From Tolypeutes matacus (lineage: Eukaryota; Chordata; Mammalia; Cingulata; Chlamyphoridae), in assembly GCA_026826555.1 (NCBI GenBank), contig JAKSZT010017954.1, positions 7,372,374 to 7,436,373 on the forward strand: 64,000 nt of DNA, written 5' to 3'. Each line of letters starts with the position of its first letter. The stretch's first letter is position 1. A program made the position numbers and the translations under genes. The notes beneath the pieces were generated by a model. It worked only from the letters and a program-made list of their open reading frames with translations, was not told the DNA's origin and ran no database searches. Positions 49,433-60,544 of this stretch are shown here, one piece after another.

Positions 49433-49985
49433 CAGGGATGGATGTTGGATTTTTGTACATCTATTGTGATGATGATATGGTGTTTTCATTTTTAGTTTGT
49501 TAGTATAGTGAATTTTATTGTTTGAATTTTGAATTTTAACTGACTTTGTATTCTTAGGATAAATCTGCTTGTCATGATGCTTTATCTTTTAGATTTATTA
49601 TTGAGTTTGATTTACTAAAATTTTGTTTAGAATTTCTCCATCTATGTCTCTGTTGGCTGATGGCAGTAGACACTATTCCTGGCCTGTGCACATCTCTCCT
49701 CTGTCTGGCAAATTCTAGGTGCCTTGTTCTCCTTGGACTCTCATCTCTATCTTCTCAACTTGGGGGGTCTGCTGGCTTTTGCTTGGGTTCTCTTTTCCTG
49801 CACTGTGATTGGAAACTCTCTCTAGGTTGTAGCTCACCTCATTTGTTTCCTGTGTCTCAGGGACCACTGTGCCTGATGAAAACTGTCATGAAAACTGTTG
49901 TTTTATATAATTTTTCTGTTATTGTGGGAGAGTAAATTCAGTTCCTGTTATTCCATCTTGGCTGGAAGTTGAAGTCACTTGGATT
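48960..49985 (-). mobile_element. L1 fragment with opposed segments
   Basis: From about 49050 to 49655 the minus strand reads L1 ORF2-like (ACCCCTGTCTTGTTCTGATT, GTTTGCTGAGAGTTTTTTTT). The short segment 48965-49035 (AATATACAAAAACCAACTGT) reads as L1 ORF2 in plus orientation. TTCCATCTTGGCTGGAAGTT near 49950 is typical of an L1 5' region in reverse. A 31-T tract lies at 49400-49430. Confidence 0.7.
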
Positions 49986-50133
49986 TTACATAATGAGTTC
50001 TTATCTAATTTAGTGTATTTTTTAGAATTATGTTGATTTAGCCAGGTCATCTAACCATTTGTATGTGTATACATGTTCTGCCCAGTCCAGAATCCCCTTC
50101 CTTTGGCTTAATGTCTATCATATGTATTACAAA

Positions 50134-50230
50134 TTTTTTTTTTTTTTGAGGTACTGGGGGCTGGGGATTGAACCCAGGACCTCATACGTGGGAAGCCGGT
50201 GCTCAACCACTGAGCCACATCAGCTTCCCT
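50134..50230 (-). mobile_element. DAS-type SINE
   Basis: T tract, then GGGGATTGAACCCAGGACCT and AACCACTGAGCCACATCAGC. It lies next to a second SINE in the same orientation. Confidence 0.88.
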
Positions 50231-50239
50231 GAGTTGATT

Positions 50240-50354
50240 TTTTCATTTGTTTTGCTTGTTGTTTGTTTTTGTTTTTTCAGGAGGCACCAGGAACTGAATC
50301 TGGGACCTCCCATGTGGGAGGTGAGCACTCAACTGCTTGAGCCATATCCACTCC
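50240..50354 (-). mobile_element. DAS-type SINE
   Basis: The reverse of a DAS head: AGGAGGCACCAGGAACTGAA and TTGAGCCATATCCACTCC. With its neighbour it repeats the tandem arrangement seen at 8.3-8.5 kb. Confidence 0.85.
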
Positions 50355-50384
50355 ATGTAATTATTTTTCAAATTGTCTCTCCCA

Positions 50385-50490
50385 CTTGACTGTAGTCCCC
50401 CTGAGGATTATGGCTGGATCTTACTTACATTCTTGTCCTGATAGTAAATGTTTGTGTAATGAATGAATGAATAAATGAATGAATGAAGGT
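50385..50490 (+). mobile_element. L2 3' end with AATG tail
   Basis: CCCACTTGACTGTAGTCCCC, then a TGAATGAATGAATAAATGAA tail typical of L2. Confidence 0.72.
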
Positions 50491-51057
50491 GAATGGAATA
50501 TTCTGTTTCCTTAAGAATATATAACATGATGTTCTTCCCTTCACCCCCAAAGAAGCATATCAAGAGGGATATGTTCTGTTAAAGGTTGAAGTTTTATTTA
50601 AAATTTAGCTTGTTTTGAATTTTGAGTATGTGTTCATGTATGTGTATGTATGTCATAATGATGGGTTCTTGGTGTTTTAACATTGGTAAAGGGATGGTTA
50701 ATTGGGAGTTAAGTTTCCCTCCAAATACTTCTCACCATGTGATACAGGTCTGGGACCATACGGTTCTAGACTTTGTCTTTTTTTTTTTTTTTTCTTATTT
50801 ATTTCTAGACTTTGCTTTTTGATGAAAATTTATTTGACACATGCTGTTACACTTTATAGCAATTTAAAAGAACCTGTGCTGTTTGGCTCTTGTTTCCTTT
50901 GTCCTTTTTATTGCTAGATGGGACAAAGGCAAAGTTGCCCAAGTACGTGATTAGTGGAAAGCCACTGGGGATATTTCCTTTGAGTCTGAGAGAGGGACAG
51001 CCCTAGAGAAAAAATAGGAGAAGGGTTCTCTCTATGAATAAGTAACTTAGAGAATTT

Positions 51058-51465
51058 CTTTTTTTTTAAGATTTATTTATTGCTGCCCCCTACCCCCTGT
51101 TGTTTTGTGTTCGCTGTCTGCTTTCTGTATGTTCTTCTGTGTCTGCTTGTCTTCTCTTTAGGTGGCACCAGGAACTGATCCTGGGACCTTCTGGAGTGGA
51201 GAGAGGCTGCTCAATCTCTTGTGCCACCTCAGCTCCCTGGTCTGCTGCATCTGTTATTGTCTCCCTTCTGTGTCTCTTTTTGTTGCATCATCTTGCTGTG
51301 CCAGTTCTCCACGTGGGCCAGCACTTCGTGCAGTCCAGCACTCTGTGTGGGCCAGCTTGCCACACGGGCCAGCTTGCTTTTCACCAGGAGGCCCGGGAAT
51401 TGAACCCTGGACCTCCTATATGGTAGACAGGAGCCCAATCGCTTGAGCCATATCCGCTTCCCTGT
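51058..51465 (-). mobile_element. Long (about 400 bp) DAS-type SINE
   Basis: This is four times the length of most DAS copies here. It has a full tRNA-like head at the right (GAATTGAACCCTGGACCTCC) and an extended body with repeated GGGCCAGC motifs. A second tRNA-like module appears near 51160-51230 (GGCACCAGGAACTGATCCTG). The target duplication CTTAGAGAATTT is at 51046-51057 and 51466-51477. It looks like a complete long subfamily element. Confidence 0.85.
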
Positions 51466-51549
51466 CTTAGAGAATTTAACTTTCTTTAAAAATAATATTA
51501 TTAGAAAAATTTGAATTAGTTACTAATTTGATGAGGTGAATTTTCTCAT

Positions 51550-52050
51550 TCTTATTGCAGTGTTTTTTGCTCAATTCTCTCTGATTTGTGTTTGTCGCTA
51601 TCACAGAATATAAAGTGTAAAATGAATGCAGGCTGCATTTAAAATCTATTTGGACAGTTTGGAAACTTACATCCCACTGTAATGGAATTTATTGCAGGTA
51701 CAAAAGGATTTTTTTAATCCTGAAGTTTTTGTGCTATCTATTCTATTTTTGCTTCATTTGGAAAAGATTCTGGTATGTCACGAAAGACAACTGGGAATTG
51801 CTTGTAACTATATTAGAAATAAATGGGATGTGGTTGGATGTGAAAATGCAGCTGCATGTGTTATAAATCAGTCCTAGAGTTGTTGCTGGGCATGGAAACA
51901 GCTTTTCTTGAACTCATTTTTGTGATCACATTCCTAGAGACAGGCACACTGTTGTGAAGAATGTTAGATTATGGGAATTTTTCATCTAGAACAACTTGAG
52001 AGAATGGTGCCTAACCACAGTTTCTAGAATATTTTGCTTGGCTTTTTTTG
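51550..52050 (+). other. AT-rich single-copy stretch, candidate conserved element
   Basis: No repeat recognised for 500 bases; includes GCAGCTGCATGTGTTATAAA. Confidence 0.28.
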
Positions 52051-53244
52051 ATTTTCCTTTTGGTTTAGCTTGACTTTCAGGAAAGGCTCATTCCCACCCC
52101 CACCCCCTTACATCTTTCTGATCTTCTTTGACTATTTTCAGCTATTAGGGTGTGCTATTGTGAGAAAGAGGTTATGGAAGAGAATTGAGGAGTAGATGTG
52201 AGAAAACACATAGGACAGAAGAAAACAAGGTACAGGAAGTAAATGGGAAGGGATCAAAGAAGAAAAAAGAGGTAAAAAGTGTCTGTGTGCCTCAGAACTG
52301 CTGATGGGAGCGAGGTTTAGAGTGGAGTCTGAGAACTGTGAAATCACCCTTTCCGGTCTTGGCTGATCTAAGCTGTTGCTGTCCCCCAGGGCAGAGCCTG
52401 GATCCCAGCGCGGCCTGCCCGTCAGCCCTAGGACCCCATAAGGACCACGCCCTCTGGAGTGAAAGCTGCTGGAGGAAAAGGCTGTGTCAGCACATCCCCA
52501 GAACCCACAGTGCCTAGTGCTCAGTAGGAGCTTAGTAAATGTTTAGTAAGTGAAAGTCGCCCAGCCTTGGAATTGCACTCAAACGCAGGATTTCTTAATG
52601 AATGGGGTAAGCTGATTAATGAATGGAGAGGAGCAGTCCGGAGTGGCTTTGAAATGGCCTCGCATTCCCTTGGTTTGATGTGGGCTTTTGAAATGAGAAG
52701 GTTGTTCCTTCCTAAAGGCGAGGAGAAGAGGGATGATGGAGGAGCCAACAGCAGGACAAGGAAAATTGGGGGAAGACATGGGGGCCAGGGAAAGAATAGA
52801 TTCTAGACTAGGATTTGGGTTTGTGGCACTGCACAGCTACTGCATATCCCTTGTTACGAGGATTCCAGTTGCTCTGTATTAAGAGGCTAGGAGTGTTTTC
52901 TTTCTGTCTGTCATAACACAGTGCATTGTGTTACTGCTGGACAGGAATCAAATTGACACTCCCAGGCCCATTTCAGGAGAACCAATCATTGGGCTGTTTC
53001 TGTGAACTTCAGATTTGATAGGGCATGTGGGGCCCTCGGGGCTGGGCTGAAAGGTTCCCCACGCAGGTCCTGGTATCTGTGGCCCATGTTCATAGAAAGC
53101 AAGAGAGCGGTGCCTGTGCGCCTCAGGTCCCCCCATGACTAGGCTCAGCTCTTAGTGCGTGTTTTGAGAAGGTGATGGGTTTCATGGCTTCTTGGGGGGA
53201 GGGAGTGCTTAGACTAATGACATAACCCCTAGTAATATCTTTCT

Positions 53245-53345
53245 TATTGGAAGCAAGCTACAAGAGGTCTGGGATTTTTGTCTGATTTATTCACATTGTA
53301 TATCCTCAACATCTAGAACAGATGTTAATTGAATGAATGAATTTG
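53245..53345 (+). mobile_element. L2 3' fragment
   Basis: TTGTCTGATTTATTCACATT and ATGTTAATTGAATGAATGAA. Confidence 0.6.
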
Positions 53346-53934
53346 TAAGAATGCATCACTGCAGTGAGTGAGGGGGCAGGAGATGAGGGCTGAATACATT
53401 TCTGTCTGGTTGCAATCTTTTCTCTGAGGCCACTTAAAAGACTTTTCAGTGCTTATGTGTCCCAGCGCTGTGCTAGGCACTGACGGAACGAAGGTGGGTG
53501 AGGCCCAGCTGGCCCCGGAAGGGCTCAGACTCAGGCAGGAGAGAGAAGGTGGTAAGTGATGGGAGTGCTGCTGTGGGGGTCTCCCTCAGGTGCCTGGGGA
53601 ATCCTGGTGGGACGCCCAGGGTCAGGGAGGTCTCCCAGAGGAGGTGACATCTGAGCTGAGTTGACACCTTCGCAGGAGGTTGGCAGAGAGAGAAACTGGG
53701 GCAGGAGGGGAAGGGCTTCCTCTAAGCAGAGGCAGTGACAGGGCACTGGCACGGAGCTGGGCAACCCTGGACCCATCGGGGTCTGCACGTGCTTAGGTAT
53801 GTCCAGAGTTCTGGGGGCTTGCGGGGGGTAGGGTCCAGGCATGGGACCAGGGCATGAGCAGAAGCCAGATTAAGAAGGGGCTGGTGTGGCACGCTTGGGC
53901 CATCTGTGGGGAGCCATTGGAGGGTTTTTGTTTT

Positions 53935-54130
53935 TTGTTTTTTTTTTGCTTTAAAAAATGTTCTTAAGAAAAATTTCGTATACACATAAAATTAGAAATG
54001 ATAGTATATAAAACCCATATACCCTAGGTTCTACAATTGTTAAAATTTCATCATATTTGCGTCATCTTTCTATACTATTTTATCTCTGTCATCTATCATC
54101 TCTCTCACTCTTTATTTATGTCTCCTATCT
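53935..54130 (-). mobile_element. L1 3' fragment
   Basis: TTTCGTATACACATAAAATT and AACCCATATACCCTAGGTTC fit an L1 3' region in reverse. Confidence 0.5.
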
Positions 54131-54329
54131 ATAGGATTTTAGGCAGGGAAGTGATTTCTGTTTTAGAAGGTTCCTCTGGGAACAGCATGGAAGATGGATT
54201 AGAGATGGAAGAGAATGGAATTTGGGAAGACTCATTGAGCATCTGTTAAAGCTATTGAGGCCATAGGTCAACTTGACTTGAGTCAAGTTTTGACAACTGG
54301 GTTGGAGAGGGCAGGGCATAGAGATATTT

Positions 54330-54790
54330 ATGGGCCTTTCCCAGGGATTATGGCTCTGCAACAAATTATCCCAAAATTTAGTAGCTTAAAATAATTCCTA
54401 TATTCACTATGCTTTACAGATCTGCCATTTGGGCAGAGTCTGGCAGGGATACCTTTTCTCTGCTCTGCTTGGTGTCACCTGGAGTGGCTGAAGGGCTGGG
54501 GGCTGGGATCTTCTGAGGCTTCGTCTCTTATAGCCCATCCTTTCATGCTGGCTGCCAGTCAGGATCGTAGGTGCACACCCATGTGTGGCCTCACCCTGTG
54601 GCCTGGGATTGCCTGGATTATGACAGCAAGTGTACTGAGAGAGAGAGAGAGGACAAGAGAACAAGAACAGCAAGTGGAGAGACACAGGATTTCCTGATGT
54701 TGCCTGCAAAGTCATGTCCTGTCACTTTGGCAGTCACAAAGTCCTCAAGTTCAAGAGGAGGACCAAAAATCTTCACCTCTTGATGGAGAG
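54330..54790 (-). mobile_element. Old LTR-like repeat
   Basis: ATTATCCCAAAATTTAGTAG followed by CTTAAAATAA, then a GAGAGAGA tract and GGCAGTCACAAAGTCCTC, resemble an old mammalian-wide LTR-like repeat. A similar start appears near 12665-12930. I cannot name the family, and the strand is uncertain. Confidence 0.45.
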
Positions 54791-54884
54791 TGGCAAGATT
54801 CTAGACAAGCATGTGGGTCTGGGAGTTTTGCCGTTTTTGGAAAATAAAGTCTTCTGAGAGGCTGGAATTCAACAATGTGATATT

Positions 54885-55030
54885 TTTTTTACAGCTTTAT
54901 TGAGGTATAATCGACATATAATAAAGTGTACATGAATTGTACACTTTGAGAAGTTTGACTTATGTTTATACCCTTGAAACCATCAGTGCAATCGAGATCA
55001 CAATGGATTTTTGAGTTTTATCAAGAAGTC
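54885..55030 (-). mobile_element. L1 3' fragment
   Basis: ACAGCTTTATTGAGGTATAA with CGACATATAATAAAGTGTAC is a classic L1 3' segment in reverse. Confidence 0.75.
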
Positions 55031-55786
55031 ATGAATTTGAGTAGTGGGAAATAAGGCTCTTTGATGTTTGCTCTCGGCTTTCTTTCTTACAGATTGCTTT
55101 TCACTGCATTATTTCATTCTGAGCTTCTCAATACTGCAATACCTGGCAGATAGGGAGAGTAGTTCTTAATATTGTCCTTTTGCAGGTGAAAAACTGAGGG
55201 GAAGCTGTTAAGTAGCTGGTGCTTTTCATGCCCCCCCCACCTCGTTTCCTTGGACCACTAAAATCCTGGGGAGGTGCCCACGTCACTGTCTTTGCCTTCA
55301 AGAATTATATTTTATTTCCATTGGGGAAACAGGATTGACAGTGGGTGCAGTGGAAGTAGAGAAATTGGAGACCATGAGAGCCAAGTGGATGTTTTGGATC
55401 CCATGTCGGGCGCCGTGGGGAATGGCTGTCGGGTTTGAGCAGAGCAAGCACAGTTGTGCTTTGCAAAGTGGGGCAGTGGTGTGTGCTAGGCAGGAAGGGC
55501 TCTGGGAAGACAGAGGGAAGGAGCTGGCTTTGGGACGTGGGGGCAGTCAGCCAGGTATCCTGTGGTGTACATGGGGATAGAAAGGACAAGAGATGCCAGT
55601 GCCTTCTCAAAGGAAGAACAGAGAAAAAATAAGAGACGGGAAGCAAGAGACAAAGGGAAAGGAAGGGCCCCTTTATTCATTCTTCACACTATGCTCAATG
55701 AATGTTAGGTGAAATGAATTGAATGGTGATGGGGAGAAGGGTGTGGAGGCAAGCTTGCTTCTGAACCTCTAAATTGGTGCCTCTCT

Positions 55787-55925
55787 AACTTGAGTGTACA
55801 TCAGAACCACCTGGAGGGTGATTGCTGGTCTCCACAGAGTTGTGGATTCGGTAGGTCTGGGTGGTTCCAAAAATTTCTAACAAGTATGGCTGATGCCGCA
55901 GGCTCGGGGGCCACACTCTGAAAAC
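55787..55925 (+). mobile_element. MER5A-like hAT element
   Basis: AACTTGAGTGTACATCAGAA, CCACCTGGAGGGTG and GGATTCGGTAGGTCTGGG match MER5A in order. Confidence 0.8.
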
Positions 55926-56029
55926 CTTTATGAATTCCGTTGTCTGCCCTGTAGGCTTCAGAGCTGACCGTAGGGGAATGTTTTTCTCCTTCCTGTCTAC
56001 TGAAGCCAACAGTCAGAGAGGTGTCTTTT

Positions 56030-56420
56030 CGAGTCATTAATCACGATTTAGCATTTGTAAGAAATCAACTTCATTACTTCACTTAAACTCAGGAGCCCAG
56101 AGCCTTGTTTCTGGGGTCTCTCGGGTCACATTTTGATGGCACTGCATGATCTATCACTAATTGTCCGCCAGCAAATGTTCCAGCAGATGCTTTCCAAATG
56201 TTACAGAGGATCCTGTGGCCTGGGGAGGGCAGCGCTGGCTGGCTCCAGTGCAGACAGATCGAGGAGGTTCTGCTCATTAGCTAACTTGCAGAATCATGAC
56301 TTCACGTATCATCAAGTAGGGCGTCCCAAACACCTCGCCAGTTGGTCAGGGATCTTCTTGGGTTGCTGTTTGGACAGCAAAGAAGAAAAAATGGTTCTGT
56401 GTTAATGAATCGCTTCATGT
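56030..56420 (+). other. Single-copy stretch, candidate conserved element
   Basis: No repeat recognised; includes CATTAATCACGATTTAGCAT and ATCACTAATTGTCCGCC. It lies 275 bp left of the inverted duplication. Confidence 0.25.
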
Positions 56421-56694
56421 TTTCATGCTTTGCAAACTGGACCTTTGGATGTGGAGGTTAGTTGTTTCTCAGAACAAACCATGTGGATTTCATGTCAGTG
56501 GCCCTCGGGGCTGTCAAGGCACCGTGGGCCTTGCAGAACTTCCAGATTCGTTTATGATTTTTGTGACCCAGATGTGCAGAGTGAGAGGGTTCAGCCTTTT
56601 CCCATTTAGTGGCCATTTAAGGCGGACACTGCGCCTGAGAGGATGGCTGTGACCCCTTGCCTTTTCTCCAGGATCCGAGTCTTAGAACCTGAAC

Positions 56695-56999
56695 AGAGTA
56701 AATTATACTCAACAGAAAGATTATAACCACCATCATTTAACACATCTTTGGGTACATAGGAATTACTTTGGGGTCTTTATAATTAAAGTAATAAGCCCAA
56801 TAGTTAACTAACCTTTACTGTTCACTTGGTATAACCTGTTGGTCACATAAAGCATCTCTAAACTGCACAACCACCCTGTGATGACTTGGACTCTTACTCT
56901 GATTCTGCAGATAAGGAAACTGAGCTAGAAGATTAGATAAGGCCCCCAGGTGCCGCAGCGGCTTGCGTGGCAGGCTGGCTCCAGGTCCAGCACTTGTGT
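56695..56999 (+). repeat. Left arm of a near-perfect inverted duplication
   Basis: This 305-bp arm is the reverse complement of 58050-58354 with one difference that I can find (GATTCTG here against CGGAGT context in the other arm, near 56911). It contains a MIR remnant (minus orientation) in its second half and single-copy-looking AT-rich sequence in its first half. Similarity stops abruptly at both ends. Confidence 0.95.
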
Positions 57000-57005
57000 G
57001 CCAGC
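56805..57005 (-). mobile_element. MIR within the left arm of the inverted duplication
   Basis: GATTCTGCAGATAAGGAAAC and CTGGCTCCAGGTCCAGCACT fit MIR in reverse. The same MIR is copied in the right arm at 58050-58245, so it predates the duplication. Confidence 0.65.
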
Positions 57006-58049
57006 CCATCCTGCTTTTAGCACCGCTCCCAACAGACCCAAAGAGAGCACAGAGCCTGAGCACTTGGGGGCACATCCACCCTCCAGCAGGAAATTTACCC
57101 ATTTTGCCCATCCTGTCTTCTGCAGCTGATGGCTTGGACAGCCTCAGAAAATTCTCCCCCGTGAAGCTCTTGAAGAAAGGACCCACCCCTGAGCACACTC
57201 CCCAGTGGCCTGGACCAGTGGTGCTTCCCCCCAATTCTTGCCTTTCTGTCCTGACAGCAGGGTTTCATGAAGGCCCCTACTCCCACATTTTTGGGGTCTG
57301 AAAGAGCTCGTGGGGATACTGAATTCCTACCAAGGAGTTTTGCCTCCAAGGTCCCCGTGGAGAGTTGATTCTGGGTATTGCTCGCCAAGCCCTTCAAGAA
57401 CAAGCCTCACCTATGCCCTCCCCTTCTCCCCCTCCCCTAGAGAAATGGTCTGCTGCTGGTCTAAGGACGATCCTCTAGCTCCATGGTGATGAAGGAACTC
57501 GAGTCCTTGAACCGGTGGGTGACTTGATCTCCTCTGTTGGCTCCGGGGCTGGGGTCGAGTGGTACTGGCTTCCCCAGACCTAAGTACAAAGCGTGTCCTC
57601 CCAGCAGCCCATCTCCTGGACATTGTCTTCACCCACCCACCTCTCAGCACAACCACCCAGCAGAGTGGGGAGCGAGACTGCCCTCTCTAACTAAGATTGC
57701 CAGCTCCCTCGCCCAGCGCTCACACTCCCTTCCCTCTCTCAGGCCCAGTGAACAGACACAGTTATTATTATTATTATTTTTATTTTACCAGGAGGTCCTG
57801 GGGATCGAACCCAGGTCCCTCCATATGGGAGACGGATGCCCAACCATTTGAGCCACATCCACCCCGATGCAGTTATTTTTAAAGGACCATGCGCTTATTT
57901 TCCTTCTGGTTATCACTGGATGGCAGGTGTTATTAAAGACCCATTTCACATTTGACTGTGCTGAACAAAAGCATGTGCAGCCATGCCTGCAAGTGCGGAG
58001 TCCGTTGCCGTTAACTGGAATTCTCCATTAACTGTTGGGAGCGATCCTG
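57000..58049. other. Spacer of the inverted duplication
   Basis: A spacer of 1,050 bp, moderately GC-rich and without a recognisable gene. It holds the DAS SINE at 57767-57869. Open frames across its borders are chance. Confidence 0.6.
57767..57869 (-). mobile_element. DAS-type SINE inside the inverted-duplication spacer
   Basis: It carries CAGGAGGTCCTGGGGATCGA and ATTTGAGCCACATCCACCCC, flanked by CAGTTATT on each side. It closely resembles the copy at 32.3 kb. Confidence 0.88.
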
Positions 58050-58354
58050 ACACAAGTGCTGGACCTGGAGCCAGCCTGCCACGCAAGCCGCTGCGGCACC
58101 TGGGGGCCTTATCTAATCTTCTAGCTCAGTTTCCTTATCTGCAGAATCGGAGTAAGAGTCCAAGTCATCACAGGGTGGTTGTGCAGTTTAGAGATGCTTT
58201 ATGTGACCAACAGGTTATACCAAGTGAACAGTAAAGGTTAGTTAACTATTGGGCTTATTACTTTAATTATAAAGACCCCAAAGTAATTCCTATGTACCCA
58301 AAGATGTGTTAAATGATGGTGGTTATAATCTTTCTGTTGAGTATAATTTACTCT
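58050..58354 (-). repeat. Right arm of a near-perfect inverted duplication
   Basis: This is the reverse complement of 56695-56999 at 304 of 305 positions. The spacer between the arms is 1,050 bp (57000-58049) and includes a DAS SINE. No poly(A) tail or short target duplication was found at the arm ends, so retroposition is not indicated. Confidence 0.95.
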
Positions 58355-58368
58355 CTTTTGGTTCCCAG

Positions 58369-58439
58369 AAAATGGTAATCTAGGTAAAGAAGCCGCATAC
58401 TCAACCCGAGATTTTGAACAAACAGAATTCTGCTTTTCG
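58369..58439 (+). other. Candidate cryptic or alternative exon
   Basis: A pyrimidine-rich tract ending TTTTGGTTCCCAG at 58368 is followed by 71 bases and then the consensus donor CG|GTAAGT at 58440. One frame is open throughout; it reads NGNLGKEAAY... from 58371. Joined to GALNT17 exon 1 (phase 1) it would stay open but would end in phase 0, so exon 2 would be read out of frame. It begins 15 bp after the right arm of the inverted duplication. I have no evidence of use. Confidence 0.3.
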
Positions 58440-60544
58440 GTAAGTCTTTTAAGTCCTTACGTTTATGTTTTCTGGCTGATTTCCTTTTGTTAGTCAAAGC
58501 CACCAGTTAAAATGGCATCCCTCCACCTCCCCCTTGTTCATCTCCAAGAGGAGGGAGCTCTAATCTACCTGGGTGAGTATCTAGGAGGCCGATGGGCTCC
58601 CTTTCTGGAGGACGGGGTCATCGCTTGTGAGAGTGTCAGGCACATGAGTGGGCCTCTCCTGCATCCTCTCACCCTCCTGTGGCCCTAAGGGGAGCAGGGC
58701 CCGGCTGTACCTGCTTTTCTCTGGTAGACACACTGTGACCTTCATGTGGTCGCTGGAGAATGTAAGACCCCACGTTTTGGGTTTGGGCTTCACAGGTGGA
58801 AGAGGCCCCTAAAACTTGATCCTAAACCACGTGCTCCAACCAGATGATGTTGTCCATTGTGTGCTGATCAACCTGGGACCAAAGTGGAGATCAGGGGTAT
58901 TTGGCATTCCTGGGCCCTTGGCCTAATGCCATCAAAGCGCCAAAGGCACTTCCCTAACAAAAGTTTGTATAGCTATTATTTCCCCAGTCAGTCCCCAAAT
59001 GAAAGTGGGATTTGGGCCTGTACAAACAAGCTCAGCGACCTGGTCGTGTATGTCAAGACTGATGCTATAATGGGAAAATAAATATTTTCCCTGAGGCAAG
59101 AAATACTGGGCTTGCTGCAGCTAGGCAACCCCTTCCCTTGGGGCCAGAGTTTGTGTTTCTCTCATTTTCTCTTTTTCTCCCCAAAGGTAAACATACAGAT
59201 AGACAGCCTCCCCCACCTTCACCCTCCAGGTCCCCTTCCTCATGTCTCTGAATTCTGTATTTAAAAGCAACACTCGAACTCTGACAAATGGGTCCAGCTG
59301 CAGTGTGAGGAGCTAACTGCAAAAAAAAAAAAAAAAAAAAAAGAGGACGACATCTCCAAGCCTTATAAAATCCTTTAGAATTATTAACTCAATAAGAAAA
59401 GCTGGGATAAAGACATTGAGAAACCCAAGAGGGAGAGGCAGAAATCCTGAGTTACGCCCACTTCTGTCTGCTTTATTTACATCGTTGTTGTTCGCGCTGC
59501 TCAGTAGTTTTGTTTTCAAAGAAGCCATAAAATAACTTGTTTCCTAACATTCGTTTTCCCTCCCTGTCCATTTCTCCATTGCGGAATTCTTTGTTCTTTT
59601 GAGAGCACGGTTTGTGCTTAAAAAAATCCGTAGATGCTGACGGGCATCTGGGATACAGTTGTTGCTGTCTGCCTTTGGAAATGGCTGGAGACAGTGCTTC
59701 CCAGTGCGAGTCAAGCCACGTTATACCTTAAAACCCCACAGTAAAGGCTTTGGACACATCCCGGGGTCACTGGGCCAGGGGAGAGCGAGTGTTGGAAGGG
59801 GCCTTTCTGGAGGGACCGCAGCAGTTTAAATGTAAAATGTAGCCTCATATATAAAGCATGTGTGCTTTCATTCGTGCCCTACAGCTCTCGGAGAAGAAGA
59901 AAAGCAGGTTCTGAAACAGAGGGAAAGACTGCATGAAAAGGGTTTGTAGCTCCTTGGCAGTCAGCCCTCTTTCATGGGTTCCTTCCTACAGAAGTCACAG
60001 AGCTTGTAAGGGTAGCATGCCTGATATGTAGGCACCAGAGGGACTGGTGAGATGCAGGGGCTGGCTGGTCAGCAGGTAGCCGAGTCCGTGGAGAGAGGTG
60101 GTGGTGGGAAGGAGGGAGGCAGGGCACGCTGGCCAGGAGGGCAGACCACACAGTGTGGTGCAGTGGTAAGGGCAGGCAGCCAGCAAGGACTGTGTGGCCA
60201 CCGATGCCCTGGGTGTGCTCTCAGGTTGCCCCTCGAAGTCCGTCTTGGGGAAGAGGGGTTTGGACAAGGGTTTTCCTAGACCTTACTCCTACCTGAACCA
60301 GAGCACCTTTGCCTTGAGCTTTTTGTATGCTGGGCACATCCCATAAGACTGAAATAAGGTTAAAAACCACTTCTGAGGAATCCCAGGAGGCCGAAGGCTT
60401 GGTCATTAGGAACAGCTGGTCATTAAGAAAAAGCAGCTGCACAAGATGGGATTGAACTTGAATTTCAATGTGACACTAAGAAGAAACACATTCCAAGGAG
60501 AGGAGATAGAGGGCCCAGTTCAGAGCTAAAGATCCAGCTCTTGT

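Noticed and set aside
56815..57234. 139-codon minus frame and its 83-codon twin at 57983-58234
   Set aside because: Both are readings of the MIR-containing inverted duplication; their similarity reflects copied DNA, not a gene family.
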